From contig NC_079223.1 of the NCBI RefSeq assembly GCF_029633865.1, positions 30,268,782 to 30,332,781 on the forward strand: DNA of 64,000 nucleotides, read 5' to 3'. This DNA comes from Lampris incognitus (lineage: Eukaryota > Chordata > Actinopteri > Lampriformes > Lampridae). Under the pieces are notes generated by a model. That model made no database searches and was not told where the DNA came from. It was given only the letters and a program-made list of their open reading frames with translations. Position numbers and translations under genes: made by a program. Shown here piece after piece: positions 1 through 26,880 of the stretch (within the stretch, counting starts at the first letter, position 1; the number at the start of each line of letters is the position of its first letter).

Positions 1-16192
<16,192 letters not shown>

Positions 16193-16500
16193 AGTTAACC
16201 GAGTCGGAGCTAGCAGGCTAGCTAGCTGCTAAAAAGCTATCCCTTCACCCCGTCTGGTGTTCCCCTATCCCCGAGCTATTAACTTTGTGTCAGCCCGCAT
16301 GTTCCACACACACGCCTGAATGTAGTTGATACAAGTACTAAGCGAACTGAAAGAGCTAATTCATAAACACAACAGGCTCAGGAAGTATTAACAATTCCAC
16401 AGCAGGCCTGATATCTATCGGTAAAATCTAGACATCACAACGACGTGCGACGGCCTCTTTGCTAATTTCCAACGCGGACCGCCATCTTGTAATCTGATCT
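16193..16500 (-). promoter_or_regulatory. ppp4r3b: ppp4r3b 5' UTR and proximal promoter
   Basis: This GC-richer stretch directly upstream of the start codon has no TATA box. On the minus strand CAAGATGGCGG occurs at about 16490-16480, a strong match to the YY1 element that is often placed just downstream of transcription starts in housekeeping genes. Transcription therefore probably starts near 16490-16510. That is inference. Confidence 0.5.
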
Positions 16501-16824
16501 TTTTCTTCTTCAACGTCAATCAAGCGGCAACTGCCGCGGGGTCTCCTCTGAGGGGCTACGGAGGCCGATGAGTGAGCGGGCAGAAAGTGTGATTCGGTGA
16601 ATCCTATTGTTGTGGAATACGGACCCTCTAAAAGCCTGTTAGTTTCGTCCGGGGAAGCGTATTAGAATAACTAATTCATCAGGTTATGTTTGAAGTTTTT
16701 GTGTAGTCACATGATACATTTCAACAAATGTTGGGAAACGTTTAGAATTTATTAGATTAGAAGTCCACTTTTCACTTGTTCTATCTGACAGCTGAAATGG
16801 TATATTGCCACCTAAAGCATTCTT

Positions 16825-16989
16825 TGTAGCGGACTCTATGGAAACAATTCATAATCGGGTCTGGTCGCTTTAAGAACGTGTTTCCGGGTTGACAGGTGAG
16901 CTACGACGATGATTGATTGGTGCAGCGCACACGCGTTCGTGTAGTCAATGAGGGAAATTGTCCGTCTCTACTTCCCTGCATTTCCTACA
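16825..16989 (+). repeat. 5' LTR of the gypsy element
   Basis: It is 165 bp against 213 bp for the right LTR. About 48 bp including the AATAAA of the right copy is missing here. Confidence 0.8.
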
Positions 16990-16997
16990 TTGGTGAC

Positions 16998-17727
16998 CCG
17001 TCACCCAAGGCTCCGATCGGCATTACCACAGACGCTTCGGACTACGCAGTCGGGGCGGTGCACGAGCAGCGGGTGAGCTGCACTTGGCAGCCGCTCGCTT
17101 TCTTCAGCAGACAGGTACGCCCCAGCGAACGGAAGTATAGCACCTTCGATGGGGAGGTCCTTGCTCTATACCTCGCCGTTCGACACTTCCGTTCCCTGCT
17201 GGAGGCCCGCCAGTTCACGGCGTTTGTGGACCACAAACCACTGACGTTCGCCATGGTCCGCCCGCCAGCAACGACAGTTCTCCTACATCTCGGAGTTCAC
17301 CACGAACGTACAGCATGTTGCTGGCAAAACCAACCTCGTCGCCGCCTGCCTGTCCCAGGCCATTGCGGGGGCTGTCCATTTGGGTCTTGACTATGCCCAA
17401 ATGGCAGCTGACCAGCCGCCGACGCAGACGTGCAGGCTTTCAGGACGGCTGTCACAGGGCTGCAGTTAGAGGACGTGGCTTTCGACGACGCTTGCACCAC
17501 GCTCCTGTGTGAGGTCTCCATGGGTCAGCCCCGGCCTGTCATTCCCACTGGCTGGAGGCGCCGTGTTTTCGACGCTGTCCATGGCCTCTCCCACCCTGGC
17601 AAAAAGCCATCTCAAAGACTTGTGGCGGCCAAGTTCATCTGGCACGGGCTCAGAAAAGACGAGAGACTGGGCTGACACCTGCGTAGAGTGTCAGTGCTCT
17701 ATAGTACACTGCTACACCAGAGCCCCC
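16998..17727 (+). pseudogene. Gypsy RNase H and integrase zinc-binding region, broken
   Basis: Starting a few bases after the primer-binding site, the frame reads as a Ty3/gypsy RNase H: TDASDYAVGAV, then FSRQVRPSERKYSTFDGEVL and the DHKPLTF motif. The H2C2 zinc-binding part of the integrase follows in other frames (CVEC at about 17682-17693). Several frameshifts are present. It is truncated by the inserted transposon, and upstream pol domains are deleted. Confidence 0.8.
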
Positions 17728-17730
17728 CTG

Positions 17731-18310
17731 TAGTCCATGGGCCAGAGCCCAAAATTTCCTATTTCGGTACACTCAAGGTGGCAAAACTTACTTATAATTT
17801 TTGAAAGGATCCATGTCTGTAGATGATATTTTGGTATGATAACCATTCCTGAGTGGCAGCTGTATCACAGTTATCAGCTCATGAAGTTAACCACCCCCTA
17901 AAGTAAATTGCATTTTAGACGCTGGTGCATATCCTGGTTTAGCCTCATGGTCAGGACATTTTTCAGTGTTCTATAATATTGTCTTTGGTATCATTTTAAA
18001 GGGGACCTTCTTAGCTTTCATTCAAGCCCTGTTGTTGATATTTCTCACAAATATAGAGGTCACTTGAGCTCTTCAACCCGTCAATAACACACATCTTTCT
18101 GCAATGTTCGCCTAAACTATATACTTTCTTTTAGCTCTGTGGCATCTAGGAATATCAGGGACACAAAACACAAAAACTGGAATACTCACAGGGCTGTAAA
18201 GATTCAGGAAATGTATAATATACCCATACTATTTCATTGTGTGAGGTGATTGTGAACCTTAAATTAGAAGGGCATTATTACTAAGAAACTAACTAGACCA
18301 AAGCCAGTTA
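17731..18310 (+). repeat. Left terminal inverted repeat of the Academ-like element
   Basis: It is the reverse complement of about 23972-24520 with scattered mismatches and small indels. Its inner end meets a second, diverged copy of the terminal motif (TAGTCCATGGGTCAGA at 18309). Confidence 0.9.
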
Positions 18311-18988
18311 GTCCATGGGTCAGACCAGATATCGATATCACCCAAGGTGACACAACTTCACTGGTGCCATTTTATTTGGTACACTAACAGAAGTAAAATA
18401 ATACATGATAACCTTTCCAAATGAGCAGCTATTTCATTTTTCTTTCAGGAAACCTGTTTCTGTGCCTCTCACGATTGTGTATTTGCCCAGATTTTTACAA
18501 ATATAGCATTTCAACACCCCTTGTACTGATTAGCCTAGCTTAAACTCTGGGACCGTTCTTAGTTGGCCAACAACCAAGGATAACCAGTACTGTGTACTTC
18601 CATTCATTGTGCTAAGCTAGGCTAACGTGCAGCCAGATAGCTTTCTACTAAACACATATAGAGGAAACTGGTATCTATCTTCTTGTCTCACTCTGGAGAA
18701 GATTGTAAGCTAATTTCCCATAATGTTAGCATGTTCTTTTAATGTATATGTTAATATGATTAGTTAAAGTGGCTACGAGGAACTTTCATCTTGTGTTGAT
18801 TTTAGCGGCCTCATGTGGACAAAATACAGCTGTTGCATAGCAACTAGGTAATGTATCTATTTGTGGCTATATAAGATAAATAATGGTAATATGACGCTGG
18901 TGAAGCAAAGTAAACTTTGTTTTAGTAGTGTTCATACACCTAAGTTACATGTATTTGTTTGTATGTGGCAGGTGAAAACTGACTGAAT

Positions 18989-20947
18989 ATGGCCACTGGT
19001 GAACAAGCAAGTTTTTACCCAATACCAAAGCGCCCACGGGTGGAGTGCATTATCCACTGTTCTGATGATACAGATAAGCTGGTTTCACTACAAAGTGTCG
19101 ACTCATGGAGAACTCTGCTCAGGGCAGCTCAGATACGAAATCATGCACCAGTTTTGAAACTGGCAAAAGACATTCCTGAGGGACAGATTCCAGCAATCTA
19201 CTACCACAGAAAGTGTCGCAGTATCTTCACTATGAAGCAAATTCTTGATGGCCTCCTTGCAAAAGAAAAGAAAAGTTGTGTCTCTGCTGAAGAGAAACAA
19301 TCTAAGAGAGTAGCTCGACATGCTCCAAGTACATCTAGGACTTATGATGCAGAGTGCATATTTTGTCAGAAAAACAGCAAATATTCCAAGAGACAGAATA
19401 CGAGAGAAGTACTGGTGCAGTGTCGAGAACTGCGAGCTGATGCAAAGATCAGGAGTGCAGCCACAAAGAAAAGGGACAGCAGAATCCTTGCCATTGTGAG
19501 TAGAGACCTTGTAGCAGCTGAAGGGCACTACCACAGGTCATGCTATAGACTTTACACCAAAGAAGAGGTTTCCAAAGGAGAGGTTGCCAGCAATGAAGAT
19601 GATGATGCTGCAGCCCAGTATGAAGCTGCTGTGAATAAGGCATACAATGAGCTGTTCCTCTTCATCAGGATGGAGCTTTTTGGCAATCCTCAAGTGATGA
19701 CAATGACTGATCTCTCTTCTAGACTGGTAGCTTCAATGAACTCCCAAGGCATTGCCCAAGTCAAGGAATCAACCAAGAAGCACATAAGGCGAAACCTGGA
19801 GAGTGAGTTTGCTGGAGCCTTGCAGATATTCCCTGATGAGAAAGGAAAATTCCTCCTCTATCCCGATAACTTGTCCATGAGGGAACTTGCCAAAGAAAAT
19901 CAGTCTCTCAAAAGGGAGCTGCAGACCCTGAAAAGTGTCAGTGCACAAGATGTTATAGCCAAAGCAGCCATCAAATTGAGAGCAGACATTAAAAGTCAAG
20001 ATGTTCCTCAAACCTGGCCGCCTGAAGTCAAACCAGAAGCAGAATGTCCTACCATTCCAGAGTCGCTCATTATCTTCCTGTACTCTCTACTCACAGGCTC
20101 AAATGATCCTGATCATGCATCCCAGAGAGTGCAGTGCCTTCTGCAGTCATTTGGCCATGACATAGTATATGCAGTGACATGTGGAAATACCAAGCCTTCC
20201 AAGCACATTGTTCTGCCATTCAGTGTCAAATCGTTGACAGGAAATGTAGAGTTGATAAACATCCTCAACCGACTTGGTCGCAGTGTGTCCTATTCACAGA
20301 TGGAAGAGATCAACACTGCCCTGTGTCTCCAGAAACTCTCATCATCAGCGAGTGGCATTGCCCTTCCAGCTAACATCCATCCTGGCATATTCACAACTTT
20401 AGCCTGGGACAATATCGACCGTCTTGAAGAAACTGTCAGTGGTGAGGGAACATCTCACAGAGTCAATGGGATTGCTGTGCAAGCAAAGCCAGTCAACCCA
20501 CTTCCTGTCCAACCCATGCCCACTGTTCCCAAAACAAAGAAGAGAAGCATTGATGGACCCCCACCAATGTTACCAACTTACAATGCTGGACAACGGGTAG
20601 GGCCACCACAAAGCAAAAAGTCAGATGCCGATACTGCAGCCAATACTAAGCTTGCCAGAGAGAAAAACCTTCTTTGGGTCCTAGCACGCATGTCACAACA
20701 AGAAGAACAGTCAGTCAGCAGCTGGACAGGCTTCAACATCCTGACTCGAGGAGAGATGACGGTCATCCCCGACAATATAGGCTATCTGCCTACCATCAAT
20801 GCTCCAGCGACACAAATGTCTACTGTCAACGAGGTGCTTAACCAGTCACTGAGCATCATGCAGTGCTTAGGCCTGAGGAAGATTGTCTGTGTCTTTGACC
20901 AAGCCCTGTATGCGAAAAGCTGTCGAGATCACATGGAAACACCATGA
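18989..20947 (+). pseudogene. Transposase segment 1 (N-terminal C2HC clusters)
   Basis: 652 residues. It has a basic N-terminus (PKRPRVEC, a possible nuclear localisation signal) and two clusters ending YYHRKC and HYHRSC. A helical, Glu/Lys-rich stretch lies at about 308-317, and there is a conserved-looking block near residues 600-640. The true reading leaves this frame near 20915, and the last dozen residues are a frameshift product. Confidence 0.8.
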
Positions 20948-21719
20948 CAAGTTCCATGATATCATCGTTAGGCTTGGGGTATTCCACACCATCTGCACAC
21001 TGCTGGCAATAATAGGAAAGCGTTTCCAAGATGCTGGACTCAAAGACCTCTGCATTGAGTCTGGCATGATTGCAGAAGGCTCAATTGCTGGTGTTATGGA
21101 TGGCCGCAAGTACAACAGGGCAGTGCGACTACACAAGCTCCTGTATGAGGCTCTCATGCGACTGACCTTGAATGGTTTCCTGTCCTGGTTGGAAGAAACT
21201 CACAGGAATGACATGGTTCACCTGAATGAGACACTGAAGACCATTGACAGCCTTGGGAAAGAAGTCTCACAACATGCTTTGAAGGAGGTCCTCGAGAACA
21301 GCTCTTGTACAAGCATCATGGATCTATTTGAAGTCTACCGTGAGTTCCTTAGAGGTGGAAACGGCAGCCTCTCGAACTTCTGGATGTCCTATTTGGACAT
21401 GGTTGAAATCTTGTTGGGGCTCATCCGAGCATCCAGAGAGGGAGACTGGATGCTACACTTGGCTAGCATTCGAGCAATGATCCCATGGTGCTTTGCTTAT
21501 GACAGGATGAATTATGCACGCTACCTCCCCTACTACTACGCCCAGATGTCTGAGCTGCCCATCACACACCCAGATGTGTACACAGAATTCATGGAAGGAG
21601 GCTTCTCAGTCCAACTGGGCTCCACCAATCCCTTTGGCCGAATCCCTGTTGACCAAGCTATAGAAGAAATGGTGAACAAAGACACCCAAACAGCTGAGGG
21701 ACAAAGGGATTCAGCTTGA
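20883..21719 (+). pseudogene. Transposase segment 2 (central, function unknown)
   Basis: 278 residues, real from about 20915 on. It is rich in conserved-looking helices (RKYNRAVRLHKLLYEALMRL, then ending MEGGFSVQLGSTNPFGRIPV). I recognise no named domain. A missing base near 21700 ends it early at 21717-21719. Confidence 0.75.
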
Positions 21720-23665
21720 AGCCAGGAGCTGTGACCAAATATTATCTCACAGCTGAGTATAGAAGCATGTACCTCAGACAGCTGAGAGACCTGACAGGTC
21801 AAGGCAGGTGCAAATGGTCTCATCCAGATCTACAGAGTCCAAGGATCAAGAGAGATGAAGCAGATGTCCAGTCTGTCATGGACCTTATGGAGAATAACTG
21901 GCTCAATCCTATGTCCCCTGATGAGATTGATTTGGTTAGCCTCTCCACTGGCAACATGGCTCCACCTGATGTGACCATAGATCTCTTGAGAGCTCTTGAG
22001 AAAGGAGAAGAGGCCTACCAAGCATTCCAGCAAACAAGGTTAGATGCAGACCCACCACCTGTGAAATTCCACGACAAGATGACCAAGCAAAGTCTAAAAA
22101 CATTCTCCAATGTCAGCACAAAACAAGCTCATGGAAAGAAAGCACAGGATGTGGTTCTGAAGGCAGATAGAAACCTTTTCAGTCACATGATCCTGGTGGC
22201 TGAAAGCAGGAAGGTGAATCTGAAGGATGTCCTTGCCTACCCATTGGGCCCACTACCATGGGCACTGGCAAATGCTGATGGGTCCTTACGAAAAACAAAC
22301 AAGGCTGCACTTGCCAGAGAGCTTGAAAAGAATGTATCTCCTGCAGAAGACATCCCAATCCCATCTACTTCCATCATTGATGGGATGAGCCTGGTCCAAA
22401 AAATGAATGGCAACAACAAAACCTTTGCACAGGTGGCAGAGTCAGCCTTGACCCAGGTCCTCCATGAGGGAGCACAGAGTGGGAGGATTGATGTTGTTTT
22501 TGATGTCTATCACCAGACTTCGATCAAAGATGCTGAACGACTGAACCGGGGTGGAGACATCACTCTCCAGTACAAGAATCTTGCAGGGGGACACCACGTC
22601 CAGCAGTGGAGAAAATTTCTGTGCAGTTCCTCCAACAAGACCAGTCTCATCAAGTTTCTGGTGGAAGAGTGGAAACTCCCACGATACAGAGCTATGCTGC
22701 ATGGCAAGGTGTTGTACATGACCTGTGAGGAAACCTGCTACAAGTTGACAGAAGATGGGTGTGAGGAAGCAGCAGAACTGCACTCCACACATGAAGAAGC
22801 TGACACCCGTCTGCTCCTGCATGCATTGCATGCAGCAAATGCGGGCTCAAAGTCAGTTATCATCACAGCTGAGGACACTGATGTCATGGTGCTTTGTCTT
22901 GGCTTCCAGAAGGACATCACCTGTCCCATCTACCAGAAGTGTGGGACTCAGAACCGCACACGGTTTGTCGACATCACCAAACTGGCAAGTTCACTTGGAG
23001 ACAGCATCTGTGACAGCCTAATTGGCTTACATGCCTTCACAGGCTGCGACACTGTCAGTGCATTCGCTGGTCGAGGGAAGCTGAATGCCCTGAAGATAGT
23101 GAGAAAGCACACTTCCTGCCAAGAGACTTTTAGTCAACTGGGACAGACATGGAATGTGAGTGATGAGCTGTTCCAGAAAATTAAGCATTTCACCTGTCGG
23201 ATGTATGTTGCTAATAGCAGCTCTGCTGAGGTGAACAAACTGCTTTACCAGCTCTTCTGCACCAAAAGGGGAGAGGTTGAGTCCAGCCAGCTGCCACCAT
23301 GTAGAGACTGTCTCTTTATACATGTTCAACGAGCCAACTATCAGGCAGCAATATGGAAGTGCTGTCTGCAGGCTAACCCTGTGGTGCCAAGCCCTACTGA
23401 GTATGGATGGACAGACGATGAAGGCAAGCTGGCCATTTACTGGATGCGCTCCCCACCTGCACCAGATGTGGTCTTGGAAATGCTAACATGCAAGTGTGTG
23501 CATTCATGCAAAATGCCAAGCTGCATGTGCCTGTCAAATGGACTTCCATGCACAGACATGTGCAGGTTACAGACCTGCAGTAACCAAAAACAGCAGGATG
23601 GTCCAGAACTGGACTTTGAACTTGGGGAGTCAGATGATGAGAGAAACGAGCAGTTTGATGAATGA
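21716..23665 (+). pseudogene. Transposase segment 3 (FEN1/XPG-like nuclease and C-terminal Cys cluster)
   Basis: 649 residues. VVFDVYHQTSIKDAER at 260-275 resembles the VFDG..(K) motif of the XPG N-region. EEADTRLL at 360-367 resembles the acidic XPG internal motif, VIITAEDTDVMVLC at 381-394 the next Asp motif, and TGCDTVSAF at 442-450 the G(S/C)D motif before the helix-hairpin-helix. Together they form the acidic metal-binding set of PIN/FEN nucleases. Residues 592-622 carry a Cys cluster (CKCVHSC..CMC..C..C..C). An acidic tail follows (ESDDERNEQFDE). Domain naming is by motif order only. Confidence 0.75.
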
Positions 23666-23971
23666 CAGTGTGATGATTCTGATGGTATTACTGTGGTAGT
23701 AGTCTATTGATGCACAGGATGTTGATTCTGGACTTGGTTACCCAGAGCTTGATAACAATAATGTAACCATATTCACATATACCCATTACCCTACCCATTA
23801 CCATTACATATACCCACTAATGATATGGGATTACATGTATCATTGACTAAGTATATGTAAATGTCAATGTTGTTTAAAATATTAAAATAGTTCATTACCT
23901 CACTATGGTATTCCTTTTTATCATGTATTTTGATTGTGTATTTAAACAAATGTATAGAGACCAGTTTGTGA

Positions 23972-24520
23972 CCTAACTGGCTTTGGTCTAGTTCTCATTT
24001 AAGGCTCACAATCACCTCACACAATGAAATAGTATGGGTATATTATACATTTCCTGAATCTTTACAGTCCTGTGAGTATTCCAGTGTTTGTGTTTTGTGT
24101 CCCTGATATTCCTAGATGCCACAGGGCTAAAAGAAAGTATATAGTTTAGGCGAAAATTGCAGAAAGATGTGTGTTATTGATGGGTTGAAGAGCTCAAGTG
24201 ACCTCTATATTTGTGAGAAATATCCACAACAGGGCTTGAATGAAAGCTAAGAAGGTCCCCTTTAAAATGATATCAAAGAAAATATTATAGAACACTGAAA
24301 AATGTCCTGACCATGAGGCTAAACCAGGATATGCACCAGCGTCTAAAATGCAATTTAGTTTAGCGGGTGGTTAACTTCATGAGCTGATAACTGTGATACA
24401 GCTGCCACTCAGGAATGGTTATCATACCAAAATATCATCTACAGACATGGATCCTTTCAAAAATTATAAGTAAGTTTTGCCACCTTGAGTGTACCGAAAT
24501 ATCGTCTGGCCCATGGACTA
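23972..24520 (-). repeat. Right terminal inverted repeat of the Academ-like element
   Basis: It begins inside at TAACTGGCTTTGGTCTAG and ends CCCATGGACTA. It pairs with 17731-18310 over essentially its full length. Confidence 0.9.
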
Positions 24521-25600
24521 CTGGCACAGTTCCTGGTGCCTGAAAGGAGGTTCGACCATGTAAATGTGGACCTACTGGGCCCCCTGCTCCCCTCCCATGG
24601 TTTTACTTACCTCCTCACCATGGTGGACAGGACCACTTGATGGCCAGAAGCCGTCCTGCTGTCATCGATGACATCCATCGACATAGCCCGGGCATTCATC
24701 GGGACCTGGATCGCCCAGTTTGGCACCCCATCTGACCTCTCCTCGGACCAGGGATCACAGTTTGCGTCTGAGCTCTGGAATGCATTCGCAGAGAGTATAG
24801 GGCTGAAGCTCCATCGCACCACCGTGTACCACCCGCAGGCCAATGGGTTGTGCGAGTGGTTTCATCACTCTATGAGGGCCGCTCTTCGGGCCAGCCTTAA
24901 GGATAGCAGCTGGGTCGACAGGCTCCCGTGGGTCATGCTGGGCATCAGGACCGGCACTAAGGAGGACCTCCAGTCCTCGTCCGCTGAAGGACCGGCCCTA
25001 AGGAGGACCTCCAGTCCTTGTCCGCTGAACTGATTTACGGACAGCCGCTGCGGGTCCCAGGGGATTTCGTCCCCAACGCTACTGCTCCCTGATCTGCAGC
25101 TCATCAACAGACCACACTCCTGGATAACGCCAGAGCTTTCACACCGGTCCCCACTTCGCAACATGGCCTCCCACAGTCTCACATCCCTGCAAGTCTGCAG
25201 TCAGTGGAATATGTTTTCATCCGCCACAACGCCCACCGTGGATCCCTGCAGCCTCCCTACGATGGGCCATTCTGCTTCCTAGAGACCGGGAACAAGCACT
25301 TTGTTGTGGAAGTCAGCAACAAGCCAGAGCACATTTCATTGGATCTCCTCAAACCGGCTCACCTAGACTTGGACCAACCTGTTGCACTTACCCAGCCCCC
25401 ACGGTGGGGGTGCCATCCTACCCTGCCCCCACCCCCCAACAAGGCCCCTGAGGTTCCTCCACCCCCCACCCTACCCCCATGCTGCCGCAGGGTCCCTAAG
25501 GCCCCTCCCGTGGGCACCTTGACCGCCGCACCTGTACAGCGAAGCCGTTGCAGCTGGGCCATCCGCCCCCTTCCACGCTGACTTTTTCTATAATGGTGAA
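24521..25600 (+). pseudogene. Gypsy integrase core and C-terminal tail, broken
   Basis: Just after the inserted element the integrase core resumes (VDLLGP, then DLSSDQGSQFASELW and HRTTVYHPQANG, with the D and D/E residues of the DDE triad in view). A stop near 24640 and the 41-bp duplication at 24947-25028 break it. A Pro-rich tail follows (25380-25560) up to the polypurine tract before the right LTR. Confidence 0.8.
24947..25028 (+). repeat. 41-bp tandem duplication inside integrase
   Basis: Two copies of a 41-bp unit starting AGGACCGGC (24947-24987 and 24988-25028) differ at two bases. 41 is not a multiple of three, so the frame is broken. Confidence 0.9.
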
Positions 25601-25615
25601 TTCTGGGGGGACGTA

Positions 25616-25828
25616 TGTAGCGGACTCTATGGAAATAATTCACCATAATTGGTTCTGGTCACTTTAAGAAAGTGTTTCCGGGTTGACAGGGTCAGCTACG
25701 ACAATGATTGGTTGGGGCAGCGCCATGTTGCTCGGGCTGTTGGTTTTGTATATGGAGAATAAAAGACGCATGCGTTCATGTAGTCAATGAGAGAAATTGT
25801 CCGTCTCTACCCTCCTGCAATTCCTACA
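25616..25828 (+). repeat. 3' LTR of the gypsy element
   Basis: 213 bp, TGTAGC..CTACA, with a TATATGGAGAATAAAAG stretch (promoter/polyadenylation region) that is missing from the left LTR. It is followed by TCTT, the second TSD copy. Confidence 0.85.
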
Positions 25829-25832
25829 TCTT

Positions 25833-26880
25833 ACACTTTAACACACAGTAGCAAGCAAATGATTTGCAAAATAATATGGTTACAACTTGATGAGTTGGAT
25901 AAGTATGTCAATAAAGTAGGTGACAATTTATTTATGAAGCGCTCCTGCTTTCCCGTGGTTATTCTGTGCTTTATAATAAAGCAAGACTAAAAGAAAGGGG
26001 AAATTGACTATATCTAACACATGAAACATAAAAGTGACAGCACACAGTATAAAGCAAACTAAATGTGAGACACAACAGGTGAGTTTAAATGAGATTTAAG
26101 TAATTTTTTGCCATAATTATGAAACTGATATTGTCATTTTTTTCTTCAGGGTAAGGCTTTTTTTTTTAGAAAATATTCCAAGAGCCAAAATGGCAAAAGG
26201 AAAACAACTTGGAACAGCCATACCATCACCTTTTACAAAGGATGGCTGTTACATTACCAAGGGATATTACATTACCATAAGGACATATTAGTAGCAATCA
26301 ACGTTGGTGTCTGTCTGAATGTGCAAAGTCTTGGTATATTGATAAAACTTTAATCCCAAAACAAAACCAAGCAGCTAGTCAGTGAATGGAAGCCAGGGTG
26401 GAAGTAATGTGGGGCATATGGCTGATCTTAGTCAATAGTTGGAGCAGCCTTTACTAACTGCAGGCAAACCAACACATTTTACTTGGTGCATGTGAAAAGG
26501 ACATTGCAGAAATCAAGAGTGAAAAAAAGCACGAACAATTTTGTATAATTTTGGAAATGATAGGACCAATCTGCATATCGCAGTATTGAAGTTTCTTAAC
26601 ATTTTACTTGTAGGTAATTCGGTTGGAAATAATCAGTATAAACCCATCCAGTCTCTCTCCTCAGCTCAGTCAAGAGGTGTCCTGGCTACTGAATTGTTAA
26701 AAAAAAAGGTCATGCGTTACATCTGGCTGAGCAGAGAGAGACTGATGGAGAATTCCAAAATACCTTTGCTAGTCTGCAGCTTCATAGTCAAAGAGGTACT
26801 CAACCACACCTGATGCAAACTGTACCCGAGTACACATGAACCATACTCGAGACCACCTTTTTAGCAACATTGTTATTCAT
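25833..26880. other. Intergenic stretch without recognised gene
   Basis: AT-rich sequence with a short open frame at 26541-26813 that I cannot assign. No RNA gene or clear repeat was recognised. Confidence 0.4.

Larger units (their letters stand above)
18989..23665 (+). pseudogene. Academ-like transposase gene, two frameshifts
   Basis: Three overlapping frames (18989-20947, 20883-21719 and 21716-23665) are one protein of roughly 1550 residues. The first shift is an extra A in the AAAA run at about 20915-20918, and the second is a missing A near 21700. Across both points similarity continues in the next frame with no missing residues. The first start, in context AATATGG, is a good initiation site. 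N-terminal part: two C2HC-type clusters (C20, C24, H73, C76; and C123, C126, H182, C185). C-terminal part: nuclease motifs and a Cys cluster described in the third segment. No intron is needed. The gene would be inactive unless the shifts are sequencing errors. Confidence 0.8.
17731..24520 (+). mobile_element. 6.8-kb DNA transposon with long TIRs and FEN/XPG-like transposase (Academ-like)
   Basis: The element begins TAGTCCATGGGCCAGA and ends with the complement. The gypsy triplet CTG is duplicated on both sides (17728-17730 and 24521-24523), a 3-bp TSD. The terminal inverted repeats are about 550-580 bp long (17731-18310 and about 23972-24520), and by eye differ at about 9 of 430 compared positions, so the insertion is fairly recent. 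One long transposase gene fills the middle (18989-23665), broken by two single-base indels. A 3-bp TSD, size and an XPG-type nuclease fit what I recall of the Academ superfamily. That class name is inference. The structure itself is directly visible. Confidence 0.85.
16825..25828 (+). mobile_element. Defective Ty3/gypsy LTR retrotransposon (with a DNA transposon inside)
   Basis: Two LTRs in direct orientation (16825-16989 and 25616-25828) begin TGTAGCGGACTC and end CCTACA. They are flanked by TCTT on both sides (16821-16824 and 25829-25832). The sequence after the left LTR, TTGGTGACCC, is a likely primer-binding site, and GGGGGGACGTA before the right LTR a likely polypurine tract. Inside, gag, protease and RT are missing: coding starts directly at RNase H. 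The integrase frame is cut by the element at 17731-24520 and resumes after it. A 41-bp tandem duplication (24947-25028) shifts the frame again. The copy is dead. Confidence 0.85.

Noticed and set aside
20883..21722. Programmed frameshifting in the transposase
   Set aside because: The two shifts go in opposite senses (one insertion, one deletion) and only one lies at a homopolymer. Ordinary indels are simpler.
22442..23486. Several antisense and shifted frames over the transposase
   Set aside because: Shadows of 21716-23665.
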